64,000 nucleotides of DNA from Siphonodentalium dalli (lineage: Eukaryota > Mollusca > Scaphopoda > Gadilida > Siphonodentaliidae): positions 56,791,301 through 56,855,300 of the forward strand of contig CP136061.1 in assembly GCA_032622095.1 (NCBI GenBank), in the 5' to 3' direction. Under the pieces are notes generated by a model. The model worked only from the letters and a program-made list of their open reading frames with translations. It made no database searches and was not told the DNA's origin. The first letter of the stretch is position 1. Every line of letters starts with the position of its first letter. The position numbers and the translations under genes were made by a program. Below are positions 1 through 12,221 of the stretch, one piece after another.

Positions 1-300
1 TGACTGGCCACGGGGGAGGGACCAGCCAGGACACAAGCTTTCCAAGTGTTGGAAATTTCCAACCTGTCACCCCCCCTAAGGTTGGAAAATTTCCAACTGA
101 TGACCATTTCTGTCAATTTTTTTACCAAAAATAGGAACATATGCAAATATTGATCGAAAAACAATAAATTCCCCCCAATAAATTGTTTTTACCTGAAATT
201 AGGAATTTCCAACTATTGAAAATATAGCTCTCTGCTGGGGGGGGGGGGGGGGGGGGGGGTGAGACACCCCCACACCCCCATCTAGCCACTTCCCTGGCTA
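1..300. repeat. Dispersed repeat family R1 (GGAAATTTCCAAC / GTGAGACACC)
   Basis: This copy shows the features of the family: several GGAAATTTCCAAC palindromes, TTTACCAAAAATAGGAA, AATTGTTTTTACC, and a tail GGTGAGACACCCCCACACC. Other copies lie at 7860, 31895, 37255, 37860 (minus), 39440, 43890 (minus) and 53260. A run of 23 G (237-259) sits just before the tail. Coding potential is absent. Confidence 0.6.
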
Positions 301-885
301 GCAGGCATGGGTTAGTAGCTGGCCAGTGTAACCGCTGTGGACTCTGTTGACAATAGAATGCTAATCCCCAATCAAACCCTACCAGACCACCACACTATTT
401 CTAATAAGTAGGTCACCACTCACTCGTAGGATAATCACCCATGTGGAAGTTAACACCAGCTAAAAGCCATTCACACTAGACTGGACATAAGCCATGAAAA
501 AGTGACCCATAAACTGCTGGCTCTCAGTCAACCATATTGTAAAGTTAGTATATCATTTGTCAACAACTGGTTCAAAGTAATTTTTTTCAAAGAACGCTCA
601 AGAAATATAATATTATTTTTGTAGTACATCACAGTGTTCAGTACATATTCCCATATTTGATTCTTAGATGTGGACTTTGTTTTTCTTGGACCATTGCCTG
701 TAAATTTTATTTTTTTAAATCTCAATAAAGTTCACTGCACATTTTGTATTTCTAACATAATCCACCATGAAGTATACTCTTAAAATGTTGCATCAATGGG
801 CATGGTATCTATTATTACTCTTATACATGAACAGAATCCTTTATTTGGTCTATCAAATTTTGGAAAAATTGGGTCCACAAAGCCA

Positions 886-1249
886 TTAAAGGGGTACTGT
901 ATATTAAATCCGACCATTTATGGAATCATCTCCTTTTATACTCTTTTTTAACATAATATATGCAACAGATGAATGAAATTGAGCCATAGATTAGTGGAAA
1001 ATAGACCCATGTGCTATATGAATGACGCAAACACCATGGTAATTATAATGAAAATGAATTTATGGCTGGAGTCATAAATTCATTTTCACTATTTATAATT
1101 ATCTTGTTGTTTTTTCGTTCATACAGTAACCGAGTGTATTTTTCACTCATCCATGGCTCAAATTCATTCATTTGTTGCATATATGCTGTTGATTACAAAA
1201 GGAGATGGTCCCATCAATGACCGGATTTAATGTTTAGGTACCCCTTTAA
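886..1249. mobile_element. TTAA-flanked palindromic MITE, family B, copy 1
   Basis: The element starts TTAAAGGGGTACTG and ends GGTACCCCTTTAA. The two halves are near-complementary over most of 364 bp: AAATCCGACCATTTATGGAA pairs with the ATCAATGACCGGATTT block, and GAATGAAATTGAGCCATAGA pairs with the ATGGCTCAAATTCATTCAT block. It has no coding capacity. A second copy lies at 17986. The TTAA at both ends fits piggyBac- or Kolobok-type target choice. Confidence 0.75.
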
Positions 1250-1944
1250 CAAGGGGTGGTATTGTCACCGAATTTTACGTGTACACATATACTTGCATTC
1301 AATGGTCGATCGGACCGTGGTTTGTGGAGTTATGAAAGCACACCGCGATGCTGATAGGTCACTTCGCAAGCCAGTCGTAATTGAATTGATGTCATCTTGG
1401 GCACGAACAAGATTATTAGGAAGCCATGTGATTGTTTCATTGGTATGGCTGGACTGTGTCGGTTAATACCATTATACTATTAAGGACTGCCCTGGTCAGT
1501 CCCCCGGTGTCGTACGACCGAACTGCAATTTACCCGGCGTCTCTAGGTCGAGCTCTAACGTAATATAGGTAATCAGTGCCCATGTGGTTCTGTCGTTCAC
1601 CAAATACTCTGGTATTTGTACTAATGTGATTTAGACACGACTGGCCACTGCCGCCAGCAGTCAGGAAATGGAATTCCAATCTTCACCTGTTATCCCAAAT
1701 CCCCCATCTCGCCATTTGTAAATTTTCCCACACGTCTATCTATGTAGGGTCAAAATGACTGTGTTTATAGAAAACAGCGTTGCATTGTAATGTATAAGGC
1801 AGATATCCAACTCATCAATGGATACGCGCATTAAACTTGGTGGCCCAATCGGTGGGGTGTACAGGGCCTTAATACTTCCATGACTGGAGCTTCCTGGCCA
1901 TGCTTGTTCTATCCCGACTTCTGATTAACCAAACAAGGGAGGTT

Positions 1945-2640
1945 AACCTGATTCGCGTGTCTGGGCAGTTAAAGTGATGTTAAAGACTCCGGTATAGGGA
2001 GACCAAATAGAAATGGAGAATAATCTTACTCAAATTAGTTATTTTTATGAATATTAATCGAAATTTACAACACGCACACTGCAATTCTTATATATTAATT
2101 ATATACAATGAGTCTCGATCGCGAAATCATTTGCTTTGGTTTATCGCCGATCGTTGTGTCACGAATTGAGATGTAAATATTATTTACAATTGAACGTAGT
2201 TCAGACGATGTTTTCTATGGAGTGGTATGGTTGATTTCTTTGAAATTTTCGGCAATGTTAGTAGAATGCTACATTCCCCATGTTGACATAGCGCCTCAGC
2301 CTCTGCGCATGAGTACTAATTTATCAGTTTCACGCACCCAAACAATTGCATAGTATGTCTTTAATACTGTCAGTTGGTTACCACCAGTCTCTGGTTGCTA
2401 AGGTTATTGGAGTGATTTCTCAGTGAAACATACCCTCTATACCGACCAATAATTTTGCTGAGAGTTTCGTCGTAGCATTCGTTATTCATGCTTCACATTA
2501 AAGATACGCGGGTGGCCTTCGCGATGGTACTGCTCATAAAAAAGTCACATCCGTTAAAACCGTCATAAGCAGAAAGATAAAAATAAAATATAGACTTTAA
2601 CTGACAGTGTTGCCCAGATACGCGAATTGTACCAATAATA
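1945..2640. repeat. Dispersed repeat, mosaic of two families
   Basis: Positions 2008-2293 match 28896-29180 in the same orientation (shared TAGTTCAGACGATGTTTTCT and GGCAATGTTAGTAGAATG-like blocks). Positions 2505-2665 resemble 34136-34290 (TAAAGA-x-ACG-x-GGGTGGC start, then GTCATAAGCAGAAAGA-like). An inverted pair ATTCGCGTGTCTGGGCA / TGCCCAGATACGCGAAT brackets 1950-2632. Its class is unclear. Confidence 0.45.
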
Positions 2641-3236
2641 AATATCGCATAAATAGCATGCTATTTTCAATATCGCACACATTAGTAAACAGAAGCCATA
2701 TTATGATACAGTACAGTGCGTAAAGAGTGTTCGATACACAAAACACTCAGCCCCAGGGAGATCCCACCAAGCAAACTTTTGTTAAAATTTACTACATATT
2801 GTTTACAACATACCTATATAGAGCTCACCACTCAAGATTTCGGTGTTGAATAGGTCACCGTTAATCACTAAAAAAAAGAAAATAATAATAATCTCCACGG
2901 TATTCAGTGTTTTGCATACCGCACATTCTTTACGTGCTGTATATAAACAAACACTCGGTTCACACAAAGTGTGTTTTGCGGGTAATATTGTATTCACACT
3001 ATCATTACACTAACTATTAGTATATTCTTGAGGAAATTCATAATTTAGTAACATTATAACTACAACAAAGGCCATCCGCGCCATTAAGCTCAGTGAATAC
3101 ACGCTTTGTTGTGTATATTGGGACGACAAAAGGTCGTCAAATACAGGAGCAGTATATATATGAGCACCATGTCTTCAGAAAAGACGTTACTGAAATTTTA
3201 GCCGATTTCAATTTCCACATAAGACTGTATGTTTAC

Positions 3237-3540
3237 CCACAGGAGCTTGGAATTTGGTCAAAACCCCTCTTTTATTGGCAGAACCACCACCCGGGACCAT
3301 AGGTCACGGAAGGAATGAAACAAGAAATCGTTGCCACCCATTTTGAACTCAACTGTATTCCTACAAAAAATATATTTTCACTAAAAACTTTTGGTACCTC
3401 TTACACCTTAGATGCCAATCTACAACATTCCATAGGTATATTTTTCCAGTTCTTCGAAAACCTCACTTTATTTCGGTAAGGTATTGTAAATTCACCAACG
3501 AAGACAAATCTGCGTATTCTTCATCACCCGTTCTAGAATC
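3237..3540 (+). repeat. Left terminal inverted repeat of the 2.77 kb element
   Basis: It runs from CCACAGGAGCTTGG to CACCCGTTCTAGAATC and pairs with 5704-6007. Confidence 0.9.
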
Positions 3541-4003
3541 GGAATGACAAACGACACAAAACCATTTTTCCGGAATAACAAAGTCGGAACGAAATAAAAT
3601 CGAAACCTAAATTTAAAGCCCGCGAAATTCAAAAATATTTGAAAGTGCGTGCGGTTTTCGAACTTAGGCGCCAGAAAACTTAAATCAGTTTATGTTTGCG
3701 TCATACTATGCTCGTTTTTGAAGATCTAATCCTGATGTTTTGTGCATTTTCCTGAACATTTCTGTATTTTACTTTGTCTGCTGTTATCATCTCATGAAAA
3801 TGACGACTACCCAAGAAGATATTCTTCATTTGACTGAATGGTAATTTGTACAAATATTTCAAATATAATTTATTTCTATTTATGGCACGACCACGTGGTA
3901 TTGTTTTTTTCTTCTTGTTTTATGTTCGTTATGTACCGGTAGGCCTATATGTACTACTTGACTTTGTAATGCTACTGGTTGCAATTATTGGTCATAAGGG
4001 GAC

Positions 4004-4008
<5 letters not shown>

Positions 4009-4096
<88 letters not shown>

Positions 4097-4110
4097 CCCT
4101 CTCTCTCTCT
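4009..4110. repeat. (CT)n microsatellite
   Basis: About 50 CT units with two small interruptions (CCTCTC and CCCCTC), inside the 2.77 kb element. Confidence 0.97.
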
Positions 4111-4459
4111 GAATAACTAGTTTATAAATTTGTGTTAGTGATAAACTCGATAACATAAATTTTATGTAATAAGCAACTATAAGTATTGTTAACTGCACCG
4201 GTACCAGGATCTATAAATAGTATACGTCACTCGTGACTCGCGTGTCGTAACGAATCAGCACCAAAACTCTTAAAGAATGGCTTTATGCATATGATTATAT
4301 AGCCTGTGCTCATGAATTGGAAATTCAATTTTTAAATTCAAGACAGCTAGCCACCATCGGCATTGTTTTTCTCAAAATCAAAAATACCAAAAAAATATTA
4401 AAAACATTACTTAATGTAACTTTCGCTGATGGGGTCATTGTCACAAGGCTCCGCGATCC

Positions 4460-4543
4460 GATCACATTCGTAGCCAGGTTTTTTAATCGATCACAAATGT
4501 AGCCAGCTTTTCTATGGCAATCACATTCGTAGCCAGCTTTTCA
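4460..4543. repeat. Three short direct repeats of ATCACATTCGTAGCCAG
   Basis: The string ATCACATTCGTAGCCAG (one copy with AAATG for ATTCG) occurs three times at spacing of about 30 bp, each followed by a T-run. Confidence 0.7.
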
Positions 4544-5703
4544 TATTCAGGCGAGCCCCAATGAATAGTGCTGGGCGATATGACGATATATCGGGTATAG
4601 CCGGTTTTAATTTTGATATCGTCAATAATATCGTCTGAAATAAAAATATCGTCCCAAGTTATAATATTCTCCATGTAGGTTGAAACCCATCATATGGTCC
4701 CAACAAACAGGGAAGTTAGAGCAAGTATAAATGTATAATAGTCCCAAACTTCCCGGAAATACGCAGTCGAAAAAGTTTAAAAAAAACATCGGAGCACGTG
4801 CTTGTCAAGTTGGATATGCTTCGTCGGAAACATCCAAGCGCTAGCATTAGTTGGCGACGTTGTGAGATGATTGGTATGTCGCGCGCATGCGACTGGCACA
4901 ATGACCTCCTTTCAAGTTGGTGCAGCTTGCTCTATCAACCGTAACCGGTTGCTTGGAGGCGGATTACGATGTCAGATTTTTATTGACCAAACTAGCTGAT
5001 CGTGTCAATGTGTGCAAATTGCGAGTAAAATTATTTTGTGGACATGTGCCGTACGGATCATGGCATCACTATCACTTCAACGAACGTCAAATTCACAAAC
5101 TAATTGAACATGTCTATATTTATTTTCCTCGGCTAAAAAAATGCTGACGCAAATTCATTTCGCGTCGACTTTTGCCTCGGCACTGCCCATTGTCGATGCT
5201 AATTCCCAGGGCTGCCGTATACTATGTGCATTGAAGTCTCACGGTGCTACCAACTACCAATTACCACTAATAAATAGTCTCACAAATGACCAATTCCTCA
5301 TGAATAAATAAAATGGAAATTTGAAACCGAATGTGGTCCTTAATGTGTGGTGTTGAGCGCTATGGTCGAAGGGATATAACACTAAAAAATTATGCGAAAA
5401 TGCACGTGGGCCTTGTTATATGATTATATCCCTTTATTTCAAAGTTATTGTTTTCTCTGTCGGCAAACTGTCAGCGGACATGTTTTTATGCATATGAGCC
5501 CAAAATGATTCGTTCCCATCTATTGCAGACGCCAATGTTATCATCCATCAAAAAGTTCATGATGATCAGTGCATCGGTACGGTCATGTAATAAACATGTA
5601 ATCAGCAGCTATGTTCGAAATTATAAACGGTACTTTCATGCTATCCGTCTCCGGATCATAGTTTTAAAGTTTCCGCATATTTCGGTACCAGTTCCGCTAC
5701 TCA

Positions 5704-6007
5704 GATTCTAGAACGGGTGATGAAGAATACGCAGATTTGTCTTCGTTGGTGAATTTACAATACCTTACCGAAATAAAGTGAGGTTTTCGAAGAACTGGAA
5801 AAATATACCTATGGAATGTTGTAGATTGGCATCTAAGGTGTAAGAGGTACCAACAGTTTTTAGTGAAAATATATTTTTTGTAGGAATACAGTTGAGTTCA
5901 AAATGGGTGGCAACGATTTCTTGTTTCATTCCTTCCGTGACCTATGGTCCCGGGTGGTGGTTCTGCCAATAAAAGAGGGGTTTTGATCAAATTCCAAGCT
6001 CCTGTGG
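5704..6007 (-). repeat. Right terminal inverted repeat of the 2.77 kb element
   Basis: It runs from GATTCTAGAACGGGTG to CCAAGCTCCTGTGG, the reverse complement of 3237-3540. Confidence 0.9.
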
Positions 6008-6019
6008 TTTACCACAACA

Positions 6020-7040
6020 GAACCATTATAACATCATACACCCTTCACTGTTATAAGCTCCATATATAAAATGAGTCCTTTTCTTTCTGTGGCGACAATT
6101 TCAACCTCTGTAATAAGTTTTCTGTACAAGCATATATACATATATATCATATCTATGGAGGCATGGACCCAATTCGTTGCTTCAATGTGCTTGCATTAGT
6201 GAGCGTGAACAAATTCTCATTTGTTTTATCGAAGTGGAAATGTATCGATAGGAATGGCACATTGAGATGTCTCATAACTGAGATCAAGTTTGAAATCGGT
6301 CCCGAACACGCACCAACCTCGTCAAGCACAGACTGCGATTATGGTATCCACGACCTAACCACATATACATATACTTTGTTTATTCATGTACATGGAAAAA
6401 TTTCTCGGAGTGCGTCAATAGCTAAATATTACCTGCCTAATTTCTTCCAGACCACACTTCAAAAAATACAGAAGAAACATGACTGTGTTGTTACACATTT
6501 TTCACTTAAAGGTGTTTTAAAAGATAGATAATCTATCAAAATGTTGTAATGTTATAAAATAGTAACAATTCCTGTCCTAGTTCATGGAAAACAATTAGAA
6601 AAAAATTATATATATTTCCTAGTGCCAGAGGCTCCTTTTGGCCGTTATCTCTGACTCAAAAGTATTATTGTATGCCCCTGATCAATACAAAAAAGTTAGG
6701 GAAGTGATAGACCATCTTTAATTCAAGCATCATAAGTATGTGTCTCCTTCACTACCTAACGTCTCACCATCGATATTATTGATGTCTAGTGATAGCCAAA
6801 TCATACACTATGAATTCTTATCAGTCAAGTGAATGGGAAATGGGTGAAAAGCTGACTTCTCGTTTAACTAACGAACTTCCTTGTGTTCTATTTATTCAGC
6901 TGTCGCGGAACAGTCTCGACAAACCTCTCCAAGAATTCTCTGAGCCAACTCATCGATCAACCCTTCATTTACCAAATACTCATTGGCGAGTAGTTCCCTG
7001 AGGAAATGGTCAGTTCAACATGCCGTTTATTGAACTTGTT
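6020..7040. other. No supported gene
   Basis: A 122-codon open frame begins at 6163 (MDPIRCFNVLALV) but lacks family similarity, a splice context or promoter that I can see. A fragment of the AAAGATGG element end (ATAGACCATCTTTAA) sits near 6707. Otherwise nothing stands out. Confidence 0.5.
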
Positions 7041-7046
7041 ATATGA

Positions 7047-7115
7047 ATAGCGAGTTTGCGATACCCGTTGAACGGGAACGGGTACGGGTAGATCGGTTAA
7101 CATCGTCACGGTAAC
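7047..7115. repeat. Half-copy related to the 9518 palindrome
   Basis: AGCGAGTTTGCGATACCCG is followed by GGGAACGGGTACGGGTAG. The first part is the reverse complement of the right edge of 9518-9612. Confidence 0.5.
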
Positions 7116-7859
7116 TTGGGTACTTTCGATGTAGCGCATAAAGCGATAACGATTTGGAACGGGTAGATGTGTCACATTGACCGGTAACCTTTCACTACGA
7201 TTTTCTCACTCAAAGGTTCATTAATTCAATGAAATTCAAGTTAGCTATGCGTTAATCTATATATTAAAGATTCCATGGGCAAATATCATAGATAAAGTTG
7301 TCATTTAAACCAAGTTTTATGTTCAAAGTATCGAGGCGGCTTCTAGCACTTAGATAAATACGGAACGCCGATATTTTCACTAACAACTTTGTTCAGTGCA
7401 TTAATGACAGGTTGTGTTAATTGAGTGAGTTGATGGTGCTACAGACGCAGTCTCGACCCATTGCAGGGACGTGGCTATAAATGGTATCCGCGTTAGGAAG
7501 GGTGCCCACCTAACTACACCCCTTGAAGTTGAACCATATCAAATTACATGTTTGCGCGTAATTCCACTTGCACCTCCCCTGGGCTTTGGTTTTTCCCCCA
7601 ACTGGTTCCTCACAACTGCTTGGATAGTAGCATATTCTAAATGAATCAGTAGTATTTTTGTCACTAGCCGGTTGGTCATATATATAATCCACTGGGCCGA
7701 CCATGCAGTACAAAAAATGTGTGAACCTGAAAAATCCTTATATCTTAATATCTAGTGGTCTAACGCCATGCAAATTCACTCCCAATTTTTGTTTCTTAAA
7801 TTAATTACCAGTTTCTGACTGACCGCTGACCACTGACCACCCGATCGATCATGGTTCGG

Positions 7860-8230
7860 CACGGTGTGAGAAATGTTTTAAATTGGAATTTGCTAAATCC
7901 TAGCATCCAGACTGGCATCAAACTGTCCAAGTGTTGGATTTGTTGAGAGCTGCTGATACCCCCCACCCCCCCACCCCATAAAGGTTGGAAAATTTCCAAA
8001 AGTTTCTGATAGTCATTTCAGTCCAAATTGTTTACCAAAAAAAAGGAAATTATGCAAATGTTGGTCTGAAAACAACAAATTATCCATTAGTAAATTGTTG
8101 AAAAATCAAAGTACGAGAACAAATTCAACCTTTGAAATGTACAACAAATTTTGTGTCAGGTATATGAAATTTCCAATCTTGAACATTTGACCAAAGTTGG
8201 GGTGAGACATGCCTGTCGTCAAGCCCTGTC
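7860..8230. repeat. Dispersed repeat family R1 copy
   Basis: It contains GGTTGGAAAATTTCCAA, TTTACCAAAAAAAAGGAAA, TTATGCAAATGTTGGTC and AAAGTTGGGGTGAGACATGC in the same order as the copy at 1-300. Confidence 0.6.
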
Positions 8231-8608
8231 TCTACCCATTGTACAAGGGTATCAATATACAGTGGATTTATCCATGTATATATTGAAAATTTGAATACAA
8301 CCGTTTAGTTACTTTATCGTATGTATGTGGGGACTGGTTTCTCATTTTAATATATATTTACCATCTGAAATGACATGGCGCATTTGAACCACAGTGCTGG
8401 TGTATATCGTTTTGGGGATAATACAGGTCGCTAAAGACACGAAATACCTATACAAACTCTACGAAATCTAAGCAGAGCGAGTTTCAGCTGTTTTCTGTTT
8501 TTCGCATAGAAGTTAAGCAAACGCTCTTTATTCAAAACATATAATAAACAGACTACATTTTAACATATTTTATTGTTACAACAAATAAAGATTACAAACC
8601 AATGTTAC

Positions 8609-9023
8609 TTAAATGTACTCAACCCGACCAGATGGTTCCCATATCATCAAGTTACAACAACAACAACATTTCTTCAAAATTCGCTTTTGTTATCAGAATC
8701 CACTAATTAAAAAAAAACGCGTTATTTATCAACATGTTGTTCAACGAAATATGGCCGTATTGTCACGAAATTTGTCCGTATTACCACTTGATTTTAGAGT
8801 TATCCATCTTCGTCAAATTTTTCCGAGGCCGTCGGTTTGATGACACTTTTCTGAGCCACAAATAATTACACATTTCAAGAAATAACAAACTTCAAAAATC
8901 GATGTCTGATCACTCTGAGCTTTGATGGGTGGGTTCCTCGACTCGAATCAACTATTTTTACCCCAATCGCAAAGCTAAAAAAAATGTAACTTGGGAGTGT
9001 TAATTCGGATTATGCATCTTTAA
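8609..9023. mobile_element. TTAA-flanked inverted-repeat element, family C, copy 1
   Basis: It starts TTAAATGTACTCAACCCGAC and ends AATTCGGATTATGCATCTTTAA. The interior shares CCATATCATCA, CAACAACAACAACATTT and GATGGGTGGGTTCCTCGACT with the copies at 25808 and 38320. No protein is encoded. Confidence 0.7.
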
Positions 9024-9517
9024 TATGACTTAATATTCCCCAACTAAAATGAGGGACAAATTCGGTCTCATGTCTGACTAAAGGTACGCGTCGTATATTG
9101 TTAGACCCTGGGTCTAAATCAATACATTTTACACCGAATAGTGGTTGGAAAAATTAACTATAACGTAATTGTATATTTGTGCTATCATAATCTATTTTCT
9201 AAGTCTAAAAATTCCGACCGAATTATAGTCAACACTCGACCGGTCTATGACTTGTATAATCCAATTGTTTTAAATGTTACCAAGATAAGTGAAAGACAAG
9301 CACCACTACCTTCCAACTGCTGCCTCGTCCTTGATGGAATCAACTGATTATCCTGGTACCAATCTAATCTAAATACAAACTTCCAGCAATCCATAACACT
9401 AAGTATATACAACCTCGGCCAATAAAGGCAATAGCAATCTATCTACATCATAATATTTAGTTTTTCTGTTACGTTTGGCTCACCATACATTACCAGTCGA
9501 TGTGATGAATTCTACCC

Positions 9518-9612
9518 GTAAAACAGTTTGCGATTACAAAACGTGTACCGGTACGGGTAGCTACCCGTACGCGTACCCGTACCGGTACCGGTTTGAAATC
9601 GCAAACTCGCTA
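9518..9612. repeat. GC-rich palindrome of ACCGGTACGGGTA units
   Basis: CAGTTTGCGATTAC at the left pairs with AAATCGCAAACTCGC at the right, and between them ACCGGTACGGGTAGC faces TACCCGTACCGGTACC. A related arm (AATAGCGAGTTTGCGATACC followed by GAACGGGTACGGGTA-like sequence) is at 7047-7110. Confidence 0.7.
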
Positions 9613-9877
9613 TTATTCCCCACCAACGAATATAAATCCTTATGCCAAAGATTTGATCAAGTCAAAAATAAAATAAAAATCTGGACACATTTGTTCTTCA
9701 TCATGGAATAATAAAGAGCGGTCATGGGTAGTCTATTCCGGATACGATAAAATAGGAGCATCTGGCTTACTTCTGTGCGAAAAATTAAAAACAGCTGGAA
9801 AATCGCTAAGAGCTATGGCTTCAGCTGATAATTTTAGCTATTTTTAGCAGAGTATATAAAATCTGTATTGGCATTTC

Positions 9878-10019
9878 ATGTATGTATGTATGAATGTATA
9901 TATGTATGTATGTATGAATGTATATATGTATATGTATGTATGCATGTATGTTTGTATGTGTGTATGTAAGTATGTTTGTTTGTATGTATGTATGTATGTA
10001 AGTATGTATGTATGTATGC
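9878..10019. repeat. (TATG)n microsatellite
   Basis: TATG units with TGAA, TATA, TGCA and TTTG variants; about 35 units. Confidence 0.95.
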
Positions 10020-10084
10020 ACCTATCTTACCCCTCATTCCAAATTACGTAGACTTAAAGGGTCTCAACGCCTTCGAAATGGGTT

Positions 10085-10260
10085 CATGCGAAATAACATA
10101 AAATCTGTAAAACAACTATTAACAAATAGACGAAAAATAGATTGACTTTGTTGATTGACTTTGTTGATTGTCTTCTTTTTATTACTAACAACTCACTAAT
10201 ACTGAGATTTCGCATTTCAAAACTATTGTTATGTAAACATTTCTGTTACAGTGCAAGAAA
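10085..10260. repeat. Dispersed repeat shared with 45613-45790
   Basis: It shares GATTTCGCATTTCAAAACTA-like sequence and CATTGTTATGTAAACA / TATTGTTATGTAAACATTTC followed by CTGTTACAGTG with the block at 45.7 kb. Class unknown. It is immediately followed by the TTAA element at 10266. Confidence 0.45.
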
Positions 10261-10418
10261 TTGCATTAACCCTTTACCCAACAAACCGGCCAAAACCGGC
10301 CAAATAAAGCTTCAACAGCCTAAATTATCTTGGGTCTGTCTCAATAGAACCATACAAATATGGATATCATTGGAACCGGCTCATTGACCATATTGTGATG
10401 GTTATAGTTATGCCCTGT

Positions 10419-10487
10419 GCCAATGCATTCTCTTATATATGCGAGTCGACCATAGGTCGCCTCGCATATATAAGAGAATGCATTGGC
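10419..10487. repeat. 69-bp hairpin GCCAATGCATTCTCTTATAT
   Basis: GCCAATGCATTCTCTTATAT pairs with ATATAAGAGAATGCATTGGC around a short loop containing CGACCATAGGTCG. It is part of the element at 10266. Confidence 0.9.
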
Positions 10488-10565
10488 CTAAAAAAATCTT
10501 TTTTTAACACTTTTTACCATTTTTTCTTACATTCTTTAACAATTTTATAATTTTTAATGTGTTAA

Positions 10566-10634
10566 GCCAATGCATTCTCTTATATATGCGAGGCTACCTA
10601 TGGTCGACTCGCATATATAAGAGAATGCATTGGC
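10566..10634. repeat. 69-bp hairpin, second copy
   Basis: Same arms as 10419-10487, with loop CTACCTATGGTCGA. Confidence 0.9.
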
Positions 10635-10879
10635 ACAGGGCCGTTCTGTTGGGTAAAGGGTTAAAAGTCCTATAAGTCCAATAAGATATCAAGGTTTAAT
10701 CAAAACGTGACGGTAAACATTGTAAAAGGTCTAAGTATTGACAAACGTTCTGAAAATCATATTCAGACAAAACTATTGACAAATAACCACATGTAACAGT
10801 TTCGATTACACACCAGTGGTATCAACACCTGAAATTTCGTTATTGAAGAACTAAAAGTACAACGTTTATCTGTGATGTT

Positions 10880-11292
10880 TTAACCCTTTCAGTGCCAGGG
10901 GCCGATCTCATCGGACCTAATTTACGGTATATATATGTAGAGTGCCAGGGCCGATAAAAATTGAAAAAACCAACTGGATAAAACCTTAGAGGCATGTTAT
11001 AACTCAAAACTATCACCATGTATTCATAGTAATAATTTTGATGCCCATGAAAAACGTAAGATTCCCTGGCACTAAACCTACAAAATAAGTCTGGCACTGA
11101 AAGAGTTAAAGAATATAAGAAAACATTATTCAAATTGTAAAAAAATAATTACAAATGATGAAAAATTGTTAGGCCAATGCATTCTCTTATATATGCGAGG
11201 TGACCTATGGTCGACTCGCATATATAAGAGAATGCTTTGGCACAGGGTATATGGGTTGATACAAAAATCGGACTTGGCACTGAAAGGGTTAA
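10880..11292. mobile_element. piggyBac-like MITE, composite, TTAACCCTTTCAGTGCCA type
   Basis: The left end is TTAACCCTTTCAGTGCCAGG and the right end is TTGGCACTGAAAGGGTTAA. A second copy of the right end (CTGGCACTGAAAGAGTTAA) occurs internally at 11092-11110, so this may be a 231-bp element abutting a 182-bp piece that carries the 69-bp hairpin (11173-11241). The terminus matches that of the palindrome at 16466. Confidence 0.75.
11173..11241. repeat. 69-bp hairpin, third copy
   Basis: GCCAATGCATTCTCTTATAT pairs with the TATATAAGAGAATGCTTTGG arm. Confidence 0.9.
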
Positions 11293-12161
11293 CAGACTTA
11301 TATAGTTTTTGGCACATTTACCTACAGCGAGTGCTTTGGAACCCATTAATTTGGAGAGGTCCAAATGAGCCATGTCCGTTTAATTTCGAAGAAAAGGAAT
11401 TTCCGAAGTTTGTAAAGACTTGTGGTCCAATAACTATCATTTGTAAATTGTTTCATGCATTTCATCAATTTGTTCTATTATATCATGTCAAGAAATATAG
11501 GCAGGCATGACTGTCTTTGGGGTACCGAAAAGCTTTATCACTGATATATCTATAGTATTAATATACGCGCCCAGTCAATTGAACTGTCGATCGCGAACTG
11601 TTGTTATTCAATTGTCATGGAGCCAGGCGGTTTCTGGACGTTCTAAAGCGTGGTTTCTGTCTATGGCTGACACATCGTTGTTATTAAATATCAGACACAA
11701 ATGTCTTGACAGAATCGAGACTTGGTCTAACATGTAATTAACTGGGAAGTGAATACAATATGTAATATGCCACGGAAATTGGTAATATCCGCACGTCGAA
11801 CTCGGCGTCTGGTCTGCATATATACACTGTATTTATCGCGCAGAAAATAACCGACATGGCTCTTTTGAACCTAAAATTATATATATGTAATTCGATAGGA
11901 ACGATATAAAGCATATACAAGTACGAAAGATTTCTGTCCTAACTCGTCGGTATATATAACGCTGAAATCGTATTTTGATTTGTTCCTTTTCTTGCAGGGT
12001 CGTTGATTGCTTAAATTTGCGGCGGAAGATTAATTTCAACATATTAGAAAGAATTATCTCAATTCTTGTTGTTGTAAATATTCACAATTTCAATTAGATG
12101 AGTATCCAGTTCGAACGATTGGGCGAAATGGTATTGGCCGATTTTGCCTATACGAACAAAC

Positions 12162-12169
12162 TATAAAAG
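12162..12169 (+). promoter_or_regulatory. TATA box upstream of candidate first exon
   Basis: TATAAAAG is a consensus core-promoter TATA box. It stands 53 bp before the ATG at 12222, which leaves room for a start site about 30 bp downstream and a short 5' leader. In AT-rich DNA such strings occur by chance; the call depends on the ORF with a splice donor that follows. Confidence 0.3.
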
Positions 12170-12221
12170 AAGTTCATGGCCGCTCAAGTGACTTGAACGT
12201 AAACAAGAAAAGCGAACAACT

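Larger units (their letters stand above)
3237..6007. mobile_element. 2.77 kb DNA element with 304-bp terminal inverted repeats
   Basis: Left arm 3237-3540 and right arm 5704-6007 are near-perfect reverse complements (the outer end begins CCACAGGAGCTTGGAATTTG, with only scattered mismatches). The bases TTTAC directly flank both ends (3232-3236 and 6008-6012), which fits a 5-bp target duplication. The interior has only short ORFs without recognisable transposase motifs and carries a (CT)n tract, so it is non-autonomous. Long termini and a 5-bp duplication do not point me to one superfamily. Confidence 0.85.
10266..10664. mobile_element. piggyBac-like MITE, family A, copy 1
   Basis: A 399-bp non-coding element, TTAACCCTTTACCCAACA at one end and TGTTGGGTAAAGGGTTAA at the other, bounded by TTAA. 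TTAA plus CCCTTT termini are characteristic of piggyBac transposons. It contains two 69-bp hairpins. A near-identical copy in the opposite orientation lies at 48671-49070, implying recent spread. Confidence 0.85.

Noticed and set aside
4565-4600. AGTGCTGGGCGATATGACG as a hAT element terminus
   Set aside because: The motif resembles a hAT end, but no matching inverted copy or 8-bp duplication was found nearby.
6163-6531. 122-codon open frame on the plus strand
   Set aside because: No recognisable family, no promoter or splice context, and composition is not distinctive; not called as a gene.
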